Shown here piece by piece: positions 16,402-23,599 of a DNA stretch of 30,930 bases. This DNA is from Chloroflexota bacterium (GTDB lineage Bacteria > Chloroflexota > Limnocylindria > QHBO01). The position numbers and the translations under genes are program-made. Position 1 is the first letter of the stretch. Each line of letters starts with the position of its first letter. The stretch spans positions 1 through 30,930 of the forward strand of contig JAOUHE010000002.1 of NCBI GenBank assembly GCA_029865285.1, read 5' to 3'. The notes beneath the pieces are model-generated. The model saw only the letters and a program-made list of their open reading frames with translations, was not told the origin of the DNA and did not search any database.

Positions 16402-16707
16402 CTATTCCTTCAGGTCCGCGTACTGGTCAACCTCGGCCGTCTTGCGCGTGCGGATGATTGCGATCACCAGCGCAAGCCCGACCGTGGCCTCGGCGGCCGC
16501 CACCGCCATCACCAGCAGGGCGAAGATGGCGCCCGCGGGAGACCCGGGCGGTCCGTAGGCGTTGAAGGCGACCAGCGACAGGTTCACCGCGTTGAGCATC
16601 AGCTCGATGGAGATCAGCATCAGGATGGCGTTGCGGCGTGCCATGAAGCCGAATGCTCCGATCCCGAAGAGGATCGCGGAGACGAGGAGGTAGCCTTGCA
16701 GCCCCAT
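16402..16707 (-). CDS. nuoK: NADH-quinone oxidoreductase subunit K
   Basis: A 101-residue, three-helix subunit. The conserved Glu in TM2 is in LMLISIELMLNAVNL and the second Glu in TM3 in AVAAAEATVGLALV; both lie on the proton path. The family start pattern YLLVSAILFGIGAFGF is clear. ATG 16707 shares one base with the nuoJ stop (TGATG). The length is exactly that of the family. Confidence 0.96.
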   Translation of the reverse strand: MGLQGYLLVSAILFGIGAFGFMARRNAILMLISIELMLNAVNLSLVAFNAYGPPGSPAGAIFALLVMAVAAAEATVGLALVIAIIRTRKTAEVDQYADLKE

Positions 16708-17216
16708 CAGTTGGCACCCTCGTCGTCTTCGGGTCGGCGCGCGAGGTAGATGGCACCGATGATCGCCACCAGCAGCAGCAGGCTGAGGATCTCGAAGGGC
16801 AGCGCGTAGTCGGTGAAGAGCGCCGTGGCGATCGTCTCGACGCTGATTGCCGTAACCGCGACCGCCGCGTGCCAGTCGGTCTGGGTGACCGCGTAGCCGA
16901 TCAGCCCCACGATGATCAGCGCCACGAGCCCCGCCACCCAGACCTGCGGATGGAACGGGCGCGGCAGGTTCGCGTCACCAGCCTGCGTGAGCATGATCGC
17001 GAACAGGATCAGGACGCTGATGGCGCCGAGGTAGATGAGCACCTGGGCGGCCGCCACGATCGGGGCGCCCAGCAGCGCGTACATCCCCGCCAGCGTGCCG
17101 AAGCAGACCATCATCGCCACGGCGCTGTGGATGATGTTGCGCAGCGTGACGACCAGCAGCCCGGCACCGATGACGCCGACGGCGAGCAGGATGAAGAGGA
17201 CGCCGGAGAGGTCCAG
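16707..17216 (-). CDS. nuoJ: NADH-quinone oxidoreductase subunit J (CTG start)
   Basis: A 169-residue membrane subunit with five helices. TM3 carries the conserved Tyr/Gly stretch VAAAQVLIYLGAISVLILFA. The first in-frame ATG, GTG or TTG is GTG 17120, which would remove TM1 (DLSGVLFILLAVGVIGAGLL) and the conserved RNIIHSAVAMM segment. Upstream of that the frame stays open to CTG 17216, which has AGGAG eight bases before it; a TGA closes the frame at 17249-17247. I therefore call the start as CTG 17216. It is the first gene of the nuoJKLMN block and is separated from the peripheral-arm genes by a sigma factor pair. Confidence 0.88.
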   Translation of the reverse strand: MDLSGVLFILLAVGVIGAGLLVVTLRNIIHSAVAMMVCFGTLAGMYALLGAPIVAAAQVLIYLGAISVLILFAIMLTQAGDANLPRPFHPQVWVAGLVALIIVGLIGYAVTQTDWHAAVAVTAISVETIATALFTDYALPFEILSLLLLVAIIGAIYLARRPEDDEGAN

Positions 17217-17238
17217 GGCTGCGGCTCCTGCTGGTTGA

Positions 17239-17250
17239 TTGAGCGCTCAA
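17239..17250. promoter_or_regulatory. Perfect 12-bp palindrome in the nuoJ leader
   Basis: TTGAGCGCTCAA is a perfect dyad 22 bases upstream of the nuoJ CTG start. Uninterrupted palindromes of this form resemble operators of TetR-type dimeric repressors. The spacing differs from an FNR/CRP box, which would need TTGA-N6-TCAA. No TetR gene is present in the window, so the regulator is unknown. Confidence 0.4.
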
Positions 17251-17297
17251 ACGGCCTCGCCGATCCGGAGATCCGATCTGGCTCGAGGCCGCATCCG

Positions 17298-17303
17298 ATT
17301 CTA
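17298..17303 (-). promoter_or_regulatory. Candidate -10 element for nuoJKLMN
   Basis: On the minus strand this reads TAGAAT, preceded by GCTGCGC. It lies about 82 bases upstream of the nuoJ start and upstream of the 12-bp palindrome. No convincing -35 is visible 16-18 bases further up, so this is a weak call. Confidence 0.3.
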
Positions 17304-17606
17304 GCGCAGCCCGAACGGCGAACGATGCCGGACGCGCCTCCAGCTCACGTGCCGCTGGTGCCTATCCCCCGCCTGCCGACCCTCCTTCCAACGCGCGCTC
17401 GGCATCGGAGCATGGAATCGGGGCCCGAATCTCGGCTGTTTCGCTCCGATCCTGAGTTTTCGGCCACGAAACCGGGTCACCTCGGTCCGTACGCTCGGAT
17501 GCCGAGCACCGACCCGAGTCGAACGATGGGCAGCAGCTCGCCACCGAACCGGTCGCGAACCGTGGGCGAGTCGTCGGCGGGCTGTCCCACCATCCGGGCC
17601 GCAGAT

Positions 17607-17636
17607 GGAACCAATCGTGCAGCGCATGCGCCGATA
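17607..17636 (+). promoter_or_regulatory. Possible ECF-type autoregulatory promoter
   Basis: GGAACC at 17607-17612 resembles the common ECF -35 (GGAAC), and CGATA at 17632-17636 could be the -10. The spacer is about 19-20 bases, longer than the usual 16-17, so the call is weak. It lies about 40 bases upstream of the sigma gene. Confidence 0.25.
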
Positions 17637-17674
17637 CTGATAGCGGTTGAGTCAATACCGCAGTCGGGGAAGGC

Positions 17675-18226
17675 ATGAGCAGAGAGTTGGTGGAGCAGGC
17701 GATGCGCGGCAATCACGACGCCTTTGCCGTCCTCGCCGGCCGGTCGCTCGGGCGGCTGGTCGGGACGGCGGGCCTGATCGTGCGTGACCGCGGCTACGCC
17801 GAGGATGCCGCGCAGGACGCCCTGGTGCGCGCGTGGCGCGACTTGCCGACCCTGCGTGACCCGGATCACTTCGACGCCTGGCTCTATCGACTACTGGTTC
17901 ACGCCTGCCAGGACCAGCTTCGTCGCCGGCGGCACGAGCGGACCGAGGTCGCCATCCTCCCAGAGCACGGCACGCAGCAGGAAGATCAGACCGAGCACAT
18001 CGCGGAGCGCGACGAGCTGGCGTGGAGCCTGGGGCGCCTGACCGACGAGCAGCGGACCATCGTGGTCCTGCGCTACTACCTGGGTCTCCCGTATCCGGAA
18101 ATCGCAGAGGCGACTGGGCTGCCGATCGGCACCGTGAAGTCCAGGTTGAGCCGATCGGTCCGCTACCTGGAGGCGGCGCTGGCCGCCGATGCACGCATCA
18201 CAGCGCCCGGGCGAGGTCCAGTGTGA
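17675..18226 (+). CDS. ECF-family RNA polymerase sigma factor
   Basis: A 183-residue sigma-70 family protein with only regions 2 and 4. Region 2 shows YAEDAAQDALVRAWRDLPTL and FDAWLYRLLVHACQDQLRRR. Region 4 shows LTDEQRTIVVLRYYLGLPYP, then EIAEATGLPIGTVKSRLSRS, the helix-turn-helix that reads the -35. The ATG at 17675 closely follows GGGGAAGG. The stop overlaps the next gene as GTGA (18223-18226), so the downstream membrane protein is almost certainly its regulator. The pair is transcribed against the two halves of the nuo locus. Confidence 0.93.
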   Translation: MSRELVEQAMRGNHDAFAVLAGRSLGRLVGTAGLIVRDRGYAEDAAQDALVRAWRDLPTLRDPDHFDAWLYRLLVHACQDQLRRRRHERTEVAILPEHGTQQEDQTEHIAERDELAWSLGRLTDEQRTIVVLRYYLGLPYPEIAEATGLPIGTVKSRLSRSVRYLEAALAADARITAPGRGPV

Positions 18227-19698
18227 CCGAGCACGAGATGACCGAGTTCGAGCGGCAGCTGAAGGTGGCTTTGGAGGCGCTCGTGCCGCCTCCCGATCGG
18301 GACCGCCTCGGACGGGTCATGACCGATGTGCGCGCCACGCGGCAGCGGCGTGGCCTGGTGGCGCTGGCAGGATCGCGTCTCGTAGTCGCTCCATGGGCGC
18401 GAATCGCCGCGGTTGCCGGAGTCGCGGCGGTGGGCGTGCTGGTCGGGATTGCCATCGGCAGCTCCGGCTGGCTTCGAGTCGGCGTCGCACCCACGCCGTC
18501 ACCGACGCCCCAGGCAAGCCACAGCTCGGACGCTTCTGTCTTGCCATCGGAGTCCGAATCGGCGGCGGAGTCGCCACCTCCAGCATCTGTCTACGCTCAA
18601 TGGGAGCGCGCCGATCTCCCCGACGCGGCTCCATCGGTGTATGGCGGCGGCACGCCGACCTCGGTCGTGGCGTTCAACGGCGGCTATGTTGCGGTCGGGA
18701 CGATCAACGCGGCGTGTTGCGCTGACGGCGATCCCGCCCTCAATTCGGGGCTGATCTGGACCTCGGCAAACGGCAGGGACTGGGAGATGCATGCCGGCCT
18801 CGCGGTCTTCGAGCATGCCTCCCTCCACCAAGTGTTCGTCTCGGGGTCCCGCTTGTTGGTCTACGGTGGGGTGGCGGGGCCATGGACGGATGGTCCGGGC
18901 CAGTCAGTCCCGACCGTCTGGGTATCAGACGACGCGCTCCACTGGACGATCGAATCGTCGGCCGTTCCGATGCTGGTCGCGGCGCGAGGCGCGGGATTCG
19001 TGGGCGTTACTGTTCGTGTCGCCGAGGACGGGGAGGCGATCCGATCGGTGTTCTCAACCTCATCCGACGGCATCAACTGGGCCGCCGCCGCGGATATGCC
19101 GCCCGGCGCAGTCGAGGGCTTGGTAGTGGGTCTGGACGGGAGGGTGCTTGCGTTCGGCCCGATGAATGGGCCGGCGCGCAGCGACGGCAGTCTCACCACC
19201 GATGTCCGCGCCTGGACCAGCCCGGACGGCATCTCCTGGACCGGACCCCAGATTGTGCAGCGGGAGGCGTGGTTCAGTTCGGTTGCCGCGCTCCCCGGCG
19301 GCTTCGTCGCTTTGGGGTATGTGGAGGGGCAGCAGGCCGACGGCAACATCAGCTCCAGCGGCGCAGTCTGGACCTCCGTCGACGGCGACCAATGGGACCG
19401 GCAGGAGATAGGAGTCACCATCGAGGAGAACTTGAGCCGTATCTTCGTCGTGCCAGGCGCGCTGATCGCCACGGGCAACACCTACCCCGGCGGTGGTATG
19501 GCCAACGCGATGGTCTGGGTATCGGCCAGTGGCGGATTGACCTGGGGACGGGTGGCTGACCAGCCGGCGTTCGCCGGAGTAAACAACGAGGTCGTTTCCA
19601 TCATCGGCACGTCCGACGGTGGCATCTTGGCGGTCGGTTGGCGCTGGGACACGGCAACGAGCCACCCGTTGCCCACCGTCTGGTTGGCATTCCCGTAG
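18223..19698 (+). CDS. Membrane protein with anti-sigma-like layout and an extracellular Asp-box repeat domain
   Basis: The 491-residue product starts with a cytoplasmic segment of about 58 residues (FERQLKVALEALVPPPDRDR), then one membrane helix at about 60-83, a Pro/Ser/Thr linker (89-125) and a long outer domain. That domain repeats a six-fold Asp-box-like pattern S-x-D/N-G-x-x-W: TSANGRDW, VSDDALHW, SSDGINW, TSPDGISW, TSVDGDQW and SASGGLTW. This suggests a beta-propeller sensor resembling sialidase or BNR repeats. The N-terminus has no zinc HCC anti-sigma motif, so the anti-sigma role is inferred from the GTGA-coupled sigma gene and the topology. The ligand is unknown. Confidence 0.78.
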   Translation: MTEHEMTEFERQLKVALEALVPPPDRDRLGRVMTDVRATRQRRGLVALAGSRLVVAPWARIAAVAGVAAVGVLVGIAIGSSGWLRVGVAPTPSPTPQASHSSDASVLPSESESAAESPPPASVYAQWERADLPDAAPSVYGGGTPTSVVAFNGGYVAVGTINAACCADGDPALNSGLIWTSANGRDWEMHAGLAVFEHASLHQVFVSGSRLLVYGGVAGPWTDGPGQSVPTVWVSDDALHWTIESSAVPMLVAARGAGFVGVTVRVAEDGEAIRSVFSTSSDGINWAAAADMPPGAVEGLVVGLDGRVLAFGPMNGPARSDGSLTTDVRAWTSPDGISWTGPQIVQREAWFSSVAALPGGFVALGYVEGQQADGNISSSGAVWTSVDGDQWDRQEIGVTIEENLSRIFVVPGALIATGNTYPGGGMANAMVWVSASGGLTWGRVADQPAFAGVNNEVVSIIGTSDGGILAVGWRWDTATSHPLPTVWLAFP

Positions 19699-19749
19699 GC
19701 GTCCAAACAGCCAGCGGGCAGCCTGCTAGCTCGCCACCGGACCGAAGAC

Positions 19750-19818
19750 GAAGGGGTGGGCGGCCGGCTCCGAAGGCTGTCGCGATAGCCAGCCGAGGAG
19801 GTGGGTGGCCACCCCTTC
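19750..19818. terminator. Stem-loop between convergent genes (possible bidirectional terminator)
   Basis: GAAGGGGTGG (19750-19759) pairs perfectly with CCACCCCTTC (19809-19818), enclosing 49 bases that contain a second near-palindrome, GGCTGTCGCGATAGCC. It sits between the ends of the Asp-box membrane protein gene (19698) and the NuoG-like gene (19837). No clear T-tract follows on either strand, so the terminator assignment is tentative. Confidence 0.4.
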
Positions 19819-19836
19819 AGCTCCTCCCGTATCGGT

Positions 19837-22218
19837 CTACCTGGTCGGACGCTCCCGGTCGGACATCTCGAGGATGTCGAGCATCGGCAGATCGCGCTGG
19901 TATTCGCTGAATTCGAACTCGGGTCCGCAGCGCAGGGCGTCGTACGGGCAGGCATCGGCGCAGATGCCACAGAAGATGCATCGGCTCATGTCGAGCTGGT
20001 AGGTCTCCAGCGTCCGAGGTCGCGGCATGAGGGCGCCGACCGGGCAGGTCTCCGCACAGCGGCCGCACGACACGCACGGCGTCTCGTTGAGGGAAACGAA
20101 GTCGGCGGTGGTGACGAGCGAATCGAAGCCCTTGCCGATGAAGTCGTAGCAGCCGGCGCCCACGACCTCCTTGCAGACCTGCGCGCAGCGCCCGCAGTCG
20201 ATGCAGCGGGAGTAGTCGCGCAGGATGAAGGAGTGGGTCTCGTCGCGCCCGTAGCCGTGGTTGACGCCGACATAGGGGTTGTCCTGGATCGAGCGCTCGT
20301 CGATCGCCATGTTGAGCGTCGTCTCGTACTCGATCGCCGCCTCGCGCAGGTCGCAGTGACCGATCGCCTCGCAGGTGCACTGCAGGCAGCGGCCCGCCTC
20401 GGCCATCGCCTGGTCGCCGGTGTAGCCGTGCTCGTACTCGCCGAAGCCACCCTTGCGATCCGCCGCACCGAGCTTGCCCATCACCGCGCGCGGCTCCTTC
20501 ACGTCGTCGGTGAACGGCACGATCGTCAGGAACGAAGGCTGCGGCTCGGACACGATGCGGCGCACCTGCGGGTCATCGAGGTCGTGACCGCGCAGCCAGT
20601 AGTCGATCGCGTAGCTGGCGCGGCGGCCCTCGCCGATCGCCTCGACCACGGTCTGAGCGCCGTTGCGCACGTCCCCGGAGGCGAAGACGCGCGGGACACC
20701 GGTGCGGAAGATGTCGTCCTCGGCAACCAGGGTGCCGCGGCGGCTCACCTCCAGCTGCGAGCGGATCTCCTCGGGCTCGGTGTCGACCCAAGAGAGTTCC
20801 GGGCCCTGGCCGATGGCGCCCAGCACGGTGTCGCAGGCGACGATGAATTCGGTGCCGGGCATCGGCTCCGGCCGGCGGCGACCCTTCTCATCGGGCGCGC
20901 CCAGGCGCATCCGCTGGAACTCGACACCGGTCACCTTGTTGGCCTTGTCGGTCACCACGCGGACGGGAGCGGCCTGGAAGATGACCCGCGCGCCCTCCTC
21001 GATCGCCTCATGGACCTCGTCCTGCGCCGGCATGTCCTTGAGGTCGCGCCGGTACACCAGGGTCACCTCGGCGGCGCGCTGGCGAAGGCTGGTGCGCGTG
21101 CAGTCGATGGCGGTGAATCCGCCGCCGATGACCACCACCCGCGCACCCTCGAGCGCGGGCACCGGCACGCCGCGGGTGCTGTTGTAGAGGTTCTCCAGCG
21201 CGTTGACCACGCCGTCGGCGTCCTCGCCGGGGATCCCCATCTCGTTGGAGCGGTAGCAGCCGATGCCGACATAGACCGCGTCGTACCCCTGCTCGAGCAG
21301 GTCGGCGACGTGGAAGTCCCTGCCGAGGCGCATGTTCGGCCGGAAGGTGGCGCCGAGCTCCCAGACGTGATTCAGCTCGCGATCCATCCAGCCCTTCGGC
21401 AGGCGGTATTCCGGGATCCCGTAGCGCAGCATGCCGCCCTGCTCAGGCTCGGCCTCAAACACGTCGCAGTGATGGCCGCGGAGCTGGAGGTAGTAGGCGG
21501 CCGACATCCCGGCCGGACCGGCGCCGATGACCGCCACGCGGCGGCCGGAGTCGGTCTCCTTGGGCCACGGGGTCGGCGCCGGGGCGTCCACTTCGAGAAC
21601 CCGGTCGGCGCAGTAGCGGTGCGAGTCGCGGATGGCGATGGCGGTGTCCACCTCCTCGCGACGGCAGTGCGTCTCGCACGGAGCGGGGCAGACGCGGCCC
21701 AGGATGGCCGGGAATGGCAGCGAGCGCTTGAGGATGCGTGTCGCCTCCTCCCAGTTGCCGAGCGTGTTCTGCTTGAGATAGCCGGGGATGTCGACCCGGG
21801 TGGGACATTTGAACTGGCAGGGCGGCAGACAGTAGGCGTCGTGGTCGGAGAAGATCAGCTCCAGCACCATGCGGCGGTTCTCGACCAGGCGCTCCGAGTG
21901 GGTGGTGATGACCATCCCCGGCTCGACGAAGGTGCCGCACGAAATGGGTGTCGTCTCCTGCCCCTCGACCTCGACGACGCAGATCCGGCAGGCGCCGAAG
22001 GCGGCCAGCTTCGGCTCGTAGCAGAGTGTCGGAACGTCGATCCCGAGCACGCGGCAGGCCTGCAGGATGGTCTGCCCTTCTTCGGCCTCGACCTGCTCGC
22101 CGTTGATGGTGACGCTCACCTTTGCGGAGCCTGGCACCATCGGCCAGAGGGGCGCGTAGTCCTCCGCGCGGAGGGGCACGCCCTTCCCGTTTCCCTTGCC
22201 GTTGGTGACGAAGCTCAT
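19837..22218 (-). CDS. NuoG-replacing fusion: [2Fe-2S] + GltD-like FAD/NAD(P)H module + NuoG-type 2x[4Fe-4S] + NuoI-like [4Fe-4S]
   Basis: This 793-residue protein sits where nuoG should be. Residues 33-110 are a NuoG-type [2Fe-2S] domain (C66, C77, C80, C94). Next come H126-x3-C130-x3-C134-x3-C138 and C177-x3-C181-x3-C185, the GltD N-terminal Fe-S region. The FAD loop is VIGAGPAGMSAAYY (230-243), and the second nucleotide loop VVIGGGFTAIDC with LVYRRD (388-393) resembles GltD's NADPH site. A CLQCTC-x5-C motif (611-622) ends that module. Then THSFILRDYSRCIDCGRC (661-678, plus C682) and CVSCGRCAETCPVGAL (715-730) match NuoG/FdhA double-cluster domains. The end, CIFCGICADACPYDAL (747-762) with GPEFEFSEYQRD, matches the second half of NuoI. 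No molybdopterin domain is present. ATG 22218 lies 16 bases after nuoF. Confidence 0.9.
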   Translation of the reverse strand: MSFVTNGKGNGKGVPLRAEDYAPLWPMVPGSAKVSVTINGEQVEAEEGQTILQACRVLGIDVPTLCYEPKLAAFGACRICVVEVEGQETTPISCGTFVEPGMVITTHSERLVENRRMVLELIFSDHDAYCLPPCQFKCPTRVDIPGYLKQNTLGNWEEATRILKRSLPFPAILGRVCPAPCETHCRREEVDTAIAIRDSHRYCADRVLEVDAPAPTPWPKETDSGRRVAVIGAGPAGMSAAYYLQLRGHHCDVFEAEPEQGGMLRYGIPEYRLPKGWMDRELNHVWELGATFRPNMRLGRDFHVADLLEQGYDAVYVGIGCYRSNEMGIPGEDADGVVNALENLYNSTRGVPVPALEGARVVVIGGGFTAIDCTRTSLRQRAAEVTLVYRRDLKDMPAQDEVHEAIEEGARVIFQAAPVRVVTDKANKVTGVEFQRMRLGAPDEKGRRRPEPMPGTEFIVACDTVLGAIGQGPELSWVDTEPEEIRSQLEVSRRGTLVAEDDIFRTGVPRVFASGDVRNGAQTVVEAIGEGRRASYAIDYWLRGHDLDDPQVRRIVSEPQPSFLTIVPFTDDVKEPRAVMGKLGAADRKGGFGEYEHGYTGDQAMAEAGRCLQCTCEAIGHCDLREAAIEYETTLNMAIDERSIQDNPYVGVNHGYGRDETHSFILRDYSRCIDCGRCAQVCKEVVGAGCYDFIGKGFDSLVTTADFVSLNETPCVSCGRCAETCPVGALMPRPRTLETYQLDMSRCIFCGICADACPYDALRCGPEFEFSEYQRDLPMLDILEMSDRERPTR

Positions 22219-22234
22219 GGCCGGTGCATCCTAC

Positions 22235-23599
22235 CTACGAGGCCGCCGGCTCGACGCCGGAGAGCGGCGCCAGCAACGGCGCAACGTCAAGGGCGCGGCA
22301 CGAGCCGGCCGGGCACTCGCCGCGTTCGGCGTGCGCGCGGTACTCGCCCTCGAACCGCTCGATCGTGGTGAGCATCGGTCCGGGCGCACGCGATTCGAGG
22401 TGGCAGAGCGCCGTGTCGGTCATCTTGCGCGAGAGCTCGCGCAGCAGGAGCAGGTCGTTCGGTCGTGGCGTGGCCGCGAGGATCCGGTCGAGCGTCTCGA
22501 CCAGGCGCCTGGTGCCGATGCGGCACGGCACCGCCTTGCCGCACGCCTCGCGGGCCGAGTAGTCGAGGAAGAAACGGGCGGTGTCGACCATGCAGGTGTC
22601 GCTGTCGGTGACGAGCACCTGGCCAAGACCGATTCCCGCTCCCGCCCTTCGGAGTGGTTCGAAGTCATAGGGCGTGTCCAGTTCGTCGGCGCCGAGTGCG
22701 CCGCCCCCGGGCCCGCCAACGAAGACCGCCTTGGTCGTCCCGGAGCCGCCTCCGGCGATCTTCACCAACGTGGAGAGCGGCGAACCGAGGGCCACTTCGG
22801 CCAGTCCGGGGTTGGCGACGCGGCCGTAGATGCTGACCAGCTTCGTGCCGGGGCTGTCCGCGGACCCGACGGAGCGGAACTCCTGCGTGCCATGCCGCAG
22901 GATCCAGGCGGCGTGCGCCAGGGTCTCGGCGTTCTGGACGGTGGTCGGGTCGCCACCGAGCCCGCGCTCGGTCGGGTAGGGCGGCCGGATGACCGGCATG
23001 CCTCGATCGCCGGCCAGCGCTGCCAGGAGCGCCGTCTCCTCGCCGGCGACGAGGGCGGCCGCGCCCTGCCAGACGCTCACCGTGCAGGAGAAGTCGGTGC
23101 CCAGCACGAGGTAGCCGGCCAGCCGTGCGGCATCGGCCTCAGCCACGGCGGCGCGCAGCCGCTCGATGGCGACCGGCCAGTCGGTGCGCACGGCGATGAT
23201 CGCCTCGGAGGCACCGGTGGCAAACGCCGCGATCATCAGCCCCTCGAGGATCAGGTGCGGGTTGCCCTCGGCCAGCGCGCGATCTCCGAGTGCCGTCGGG
23301 TCAGCGCCGATCAGGTTGGCGACCACGACCTTTCGACCGGCGGTCGCGTCGCGCGCGGCTCGCCACTTCGCCGCGGTGGGGTAGCCGCCGCCACCCCGCC
23401 CGCGAAGCCCCGACGCCTCGACCTGGGCGAGGGTCATCTCGGGTCCCAGCGTCTCGATCGCGCGGGTGAGCCCCTCGTAGGCGTGATGGGTCCGCGCGCC
23501 CGCCAGGGTCACGCGCGACCCGTCGGCGATCCCGGTGAGCAGCCGATGCTCGCCGCCGGGGAGGATGCGGATCTGCGCCGAGAGTGCCTGCTCGGTCAC
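22235..23599 (-). CDS. nuoF: NADH-quinone oxidoreductase subunit F, divergent (one N3 ligand missing)
   Basis: A 454-residue NuoF/HydB-family flavoprotein. The FMN loop GLRGRGGGGYPTAAKW (64-79) and AGEETALLAAL are intact. The NADH loop, NADExEPG in relatives, reads NLIGADPT (95-102). The N3 [4Fe-4S] motif CGKCxPC reads CGKAVPC (C353, A356, C359); the fourth ligand C399 is present in TALCHL. The C-terminus ECPAGSCRAL (428-437) recalls the start of the extra ferredoxin domain in HydB-type proteins, but the domain itself is absent. GTG 23599 overlaps the preceding stop as GTGA. The protein is probably folded and holds FMN, but NADH binding and N3 may be altered. Confidence 0.9.
   Translation of the reverse strand: MTEQALSAQIRILPGGEHRLLTGIADGSRVTLAGARTHHAYEGLTRAIETLGPEMTLAQVEASGLRGRGGGGYPTAAKWRAARDATAGRKVVVANLIGADPTALGDRALAEGNPHLILEGLMIAAFATGASEAIIAVRTDWPVAIERLRAAVAEADAARLAGYLVLGTDFSCTVSVWQGAAALVAGEETALLAALAGDRGMPVIRPPYPTERGLGGDPTTVQNAETLAHAAWILRHGTQEFRSVGSADSPGTKLVSIYGRVANPGLAEVALGSPLSTLVKIAGGGSGTTKAVFVGGPGGGALGADELDTPYDFEPLRRAGAGIGLGQVLVTDSDTCMVDTARFFLDYSAREACGKAVPCRIGTRRLVETLDRILAATPRPNDLLLLRELSRKMTDTALCHLESRAPGPMLTTIERFEGEYRAHAERGECPAGSCRALDVAPLLAPLSGVEPAAS

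Larger units (their letters stand above)
17217..17674. other. Divergent intergenic region between nuoJ and the ECF sigma gene
   Basis: About 460 bases without a convincing gene. Open frames here have low-complexity Arg/Pro/Ser translations and no recognisable domain. It contains the TTGAGCGCTCAA palindrome, the TAGAAT box, a 10-bp inverted pair GCTCGGCATC (17397-17406) / GATGCCGAGC (17498-17507), and the perfect palindrome GCGCATGCGC (17622-17631). It most likely holds divergent promoters for nuoJKLMN and the sigma factor. Confidence 0.5.

Noticed and set aside
12454..16457. Two long plus-strand frames opposite nuoM and nuoL
   Set aside because: Shadows of the real genes; the charged, Gln/Asp/His-rich translations have no recognisable motif.
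17239..17250. FNR/CRP-type box
   Set aside because: An FNR box needs TTGA-N6-TCAA; here the TTGA and TCAA are four bases apart, which fits a different regulator family.
16653..17678. Open frame through the nuoJ-sigma intergenic region
   Set aside because: It runs antisense through nuoJ, has no domain, and its composition in 17300-17674 is typical of non-coding high-GC DNA.
19801..22371. 856-residue plus-strand open frame
   Set aside because: It lies wholly antisense to the NuoG-like gene; the translation is Arg/Asp/Val-rich with no domain, a usual shadow in high-GC DNA.
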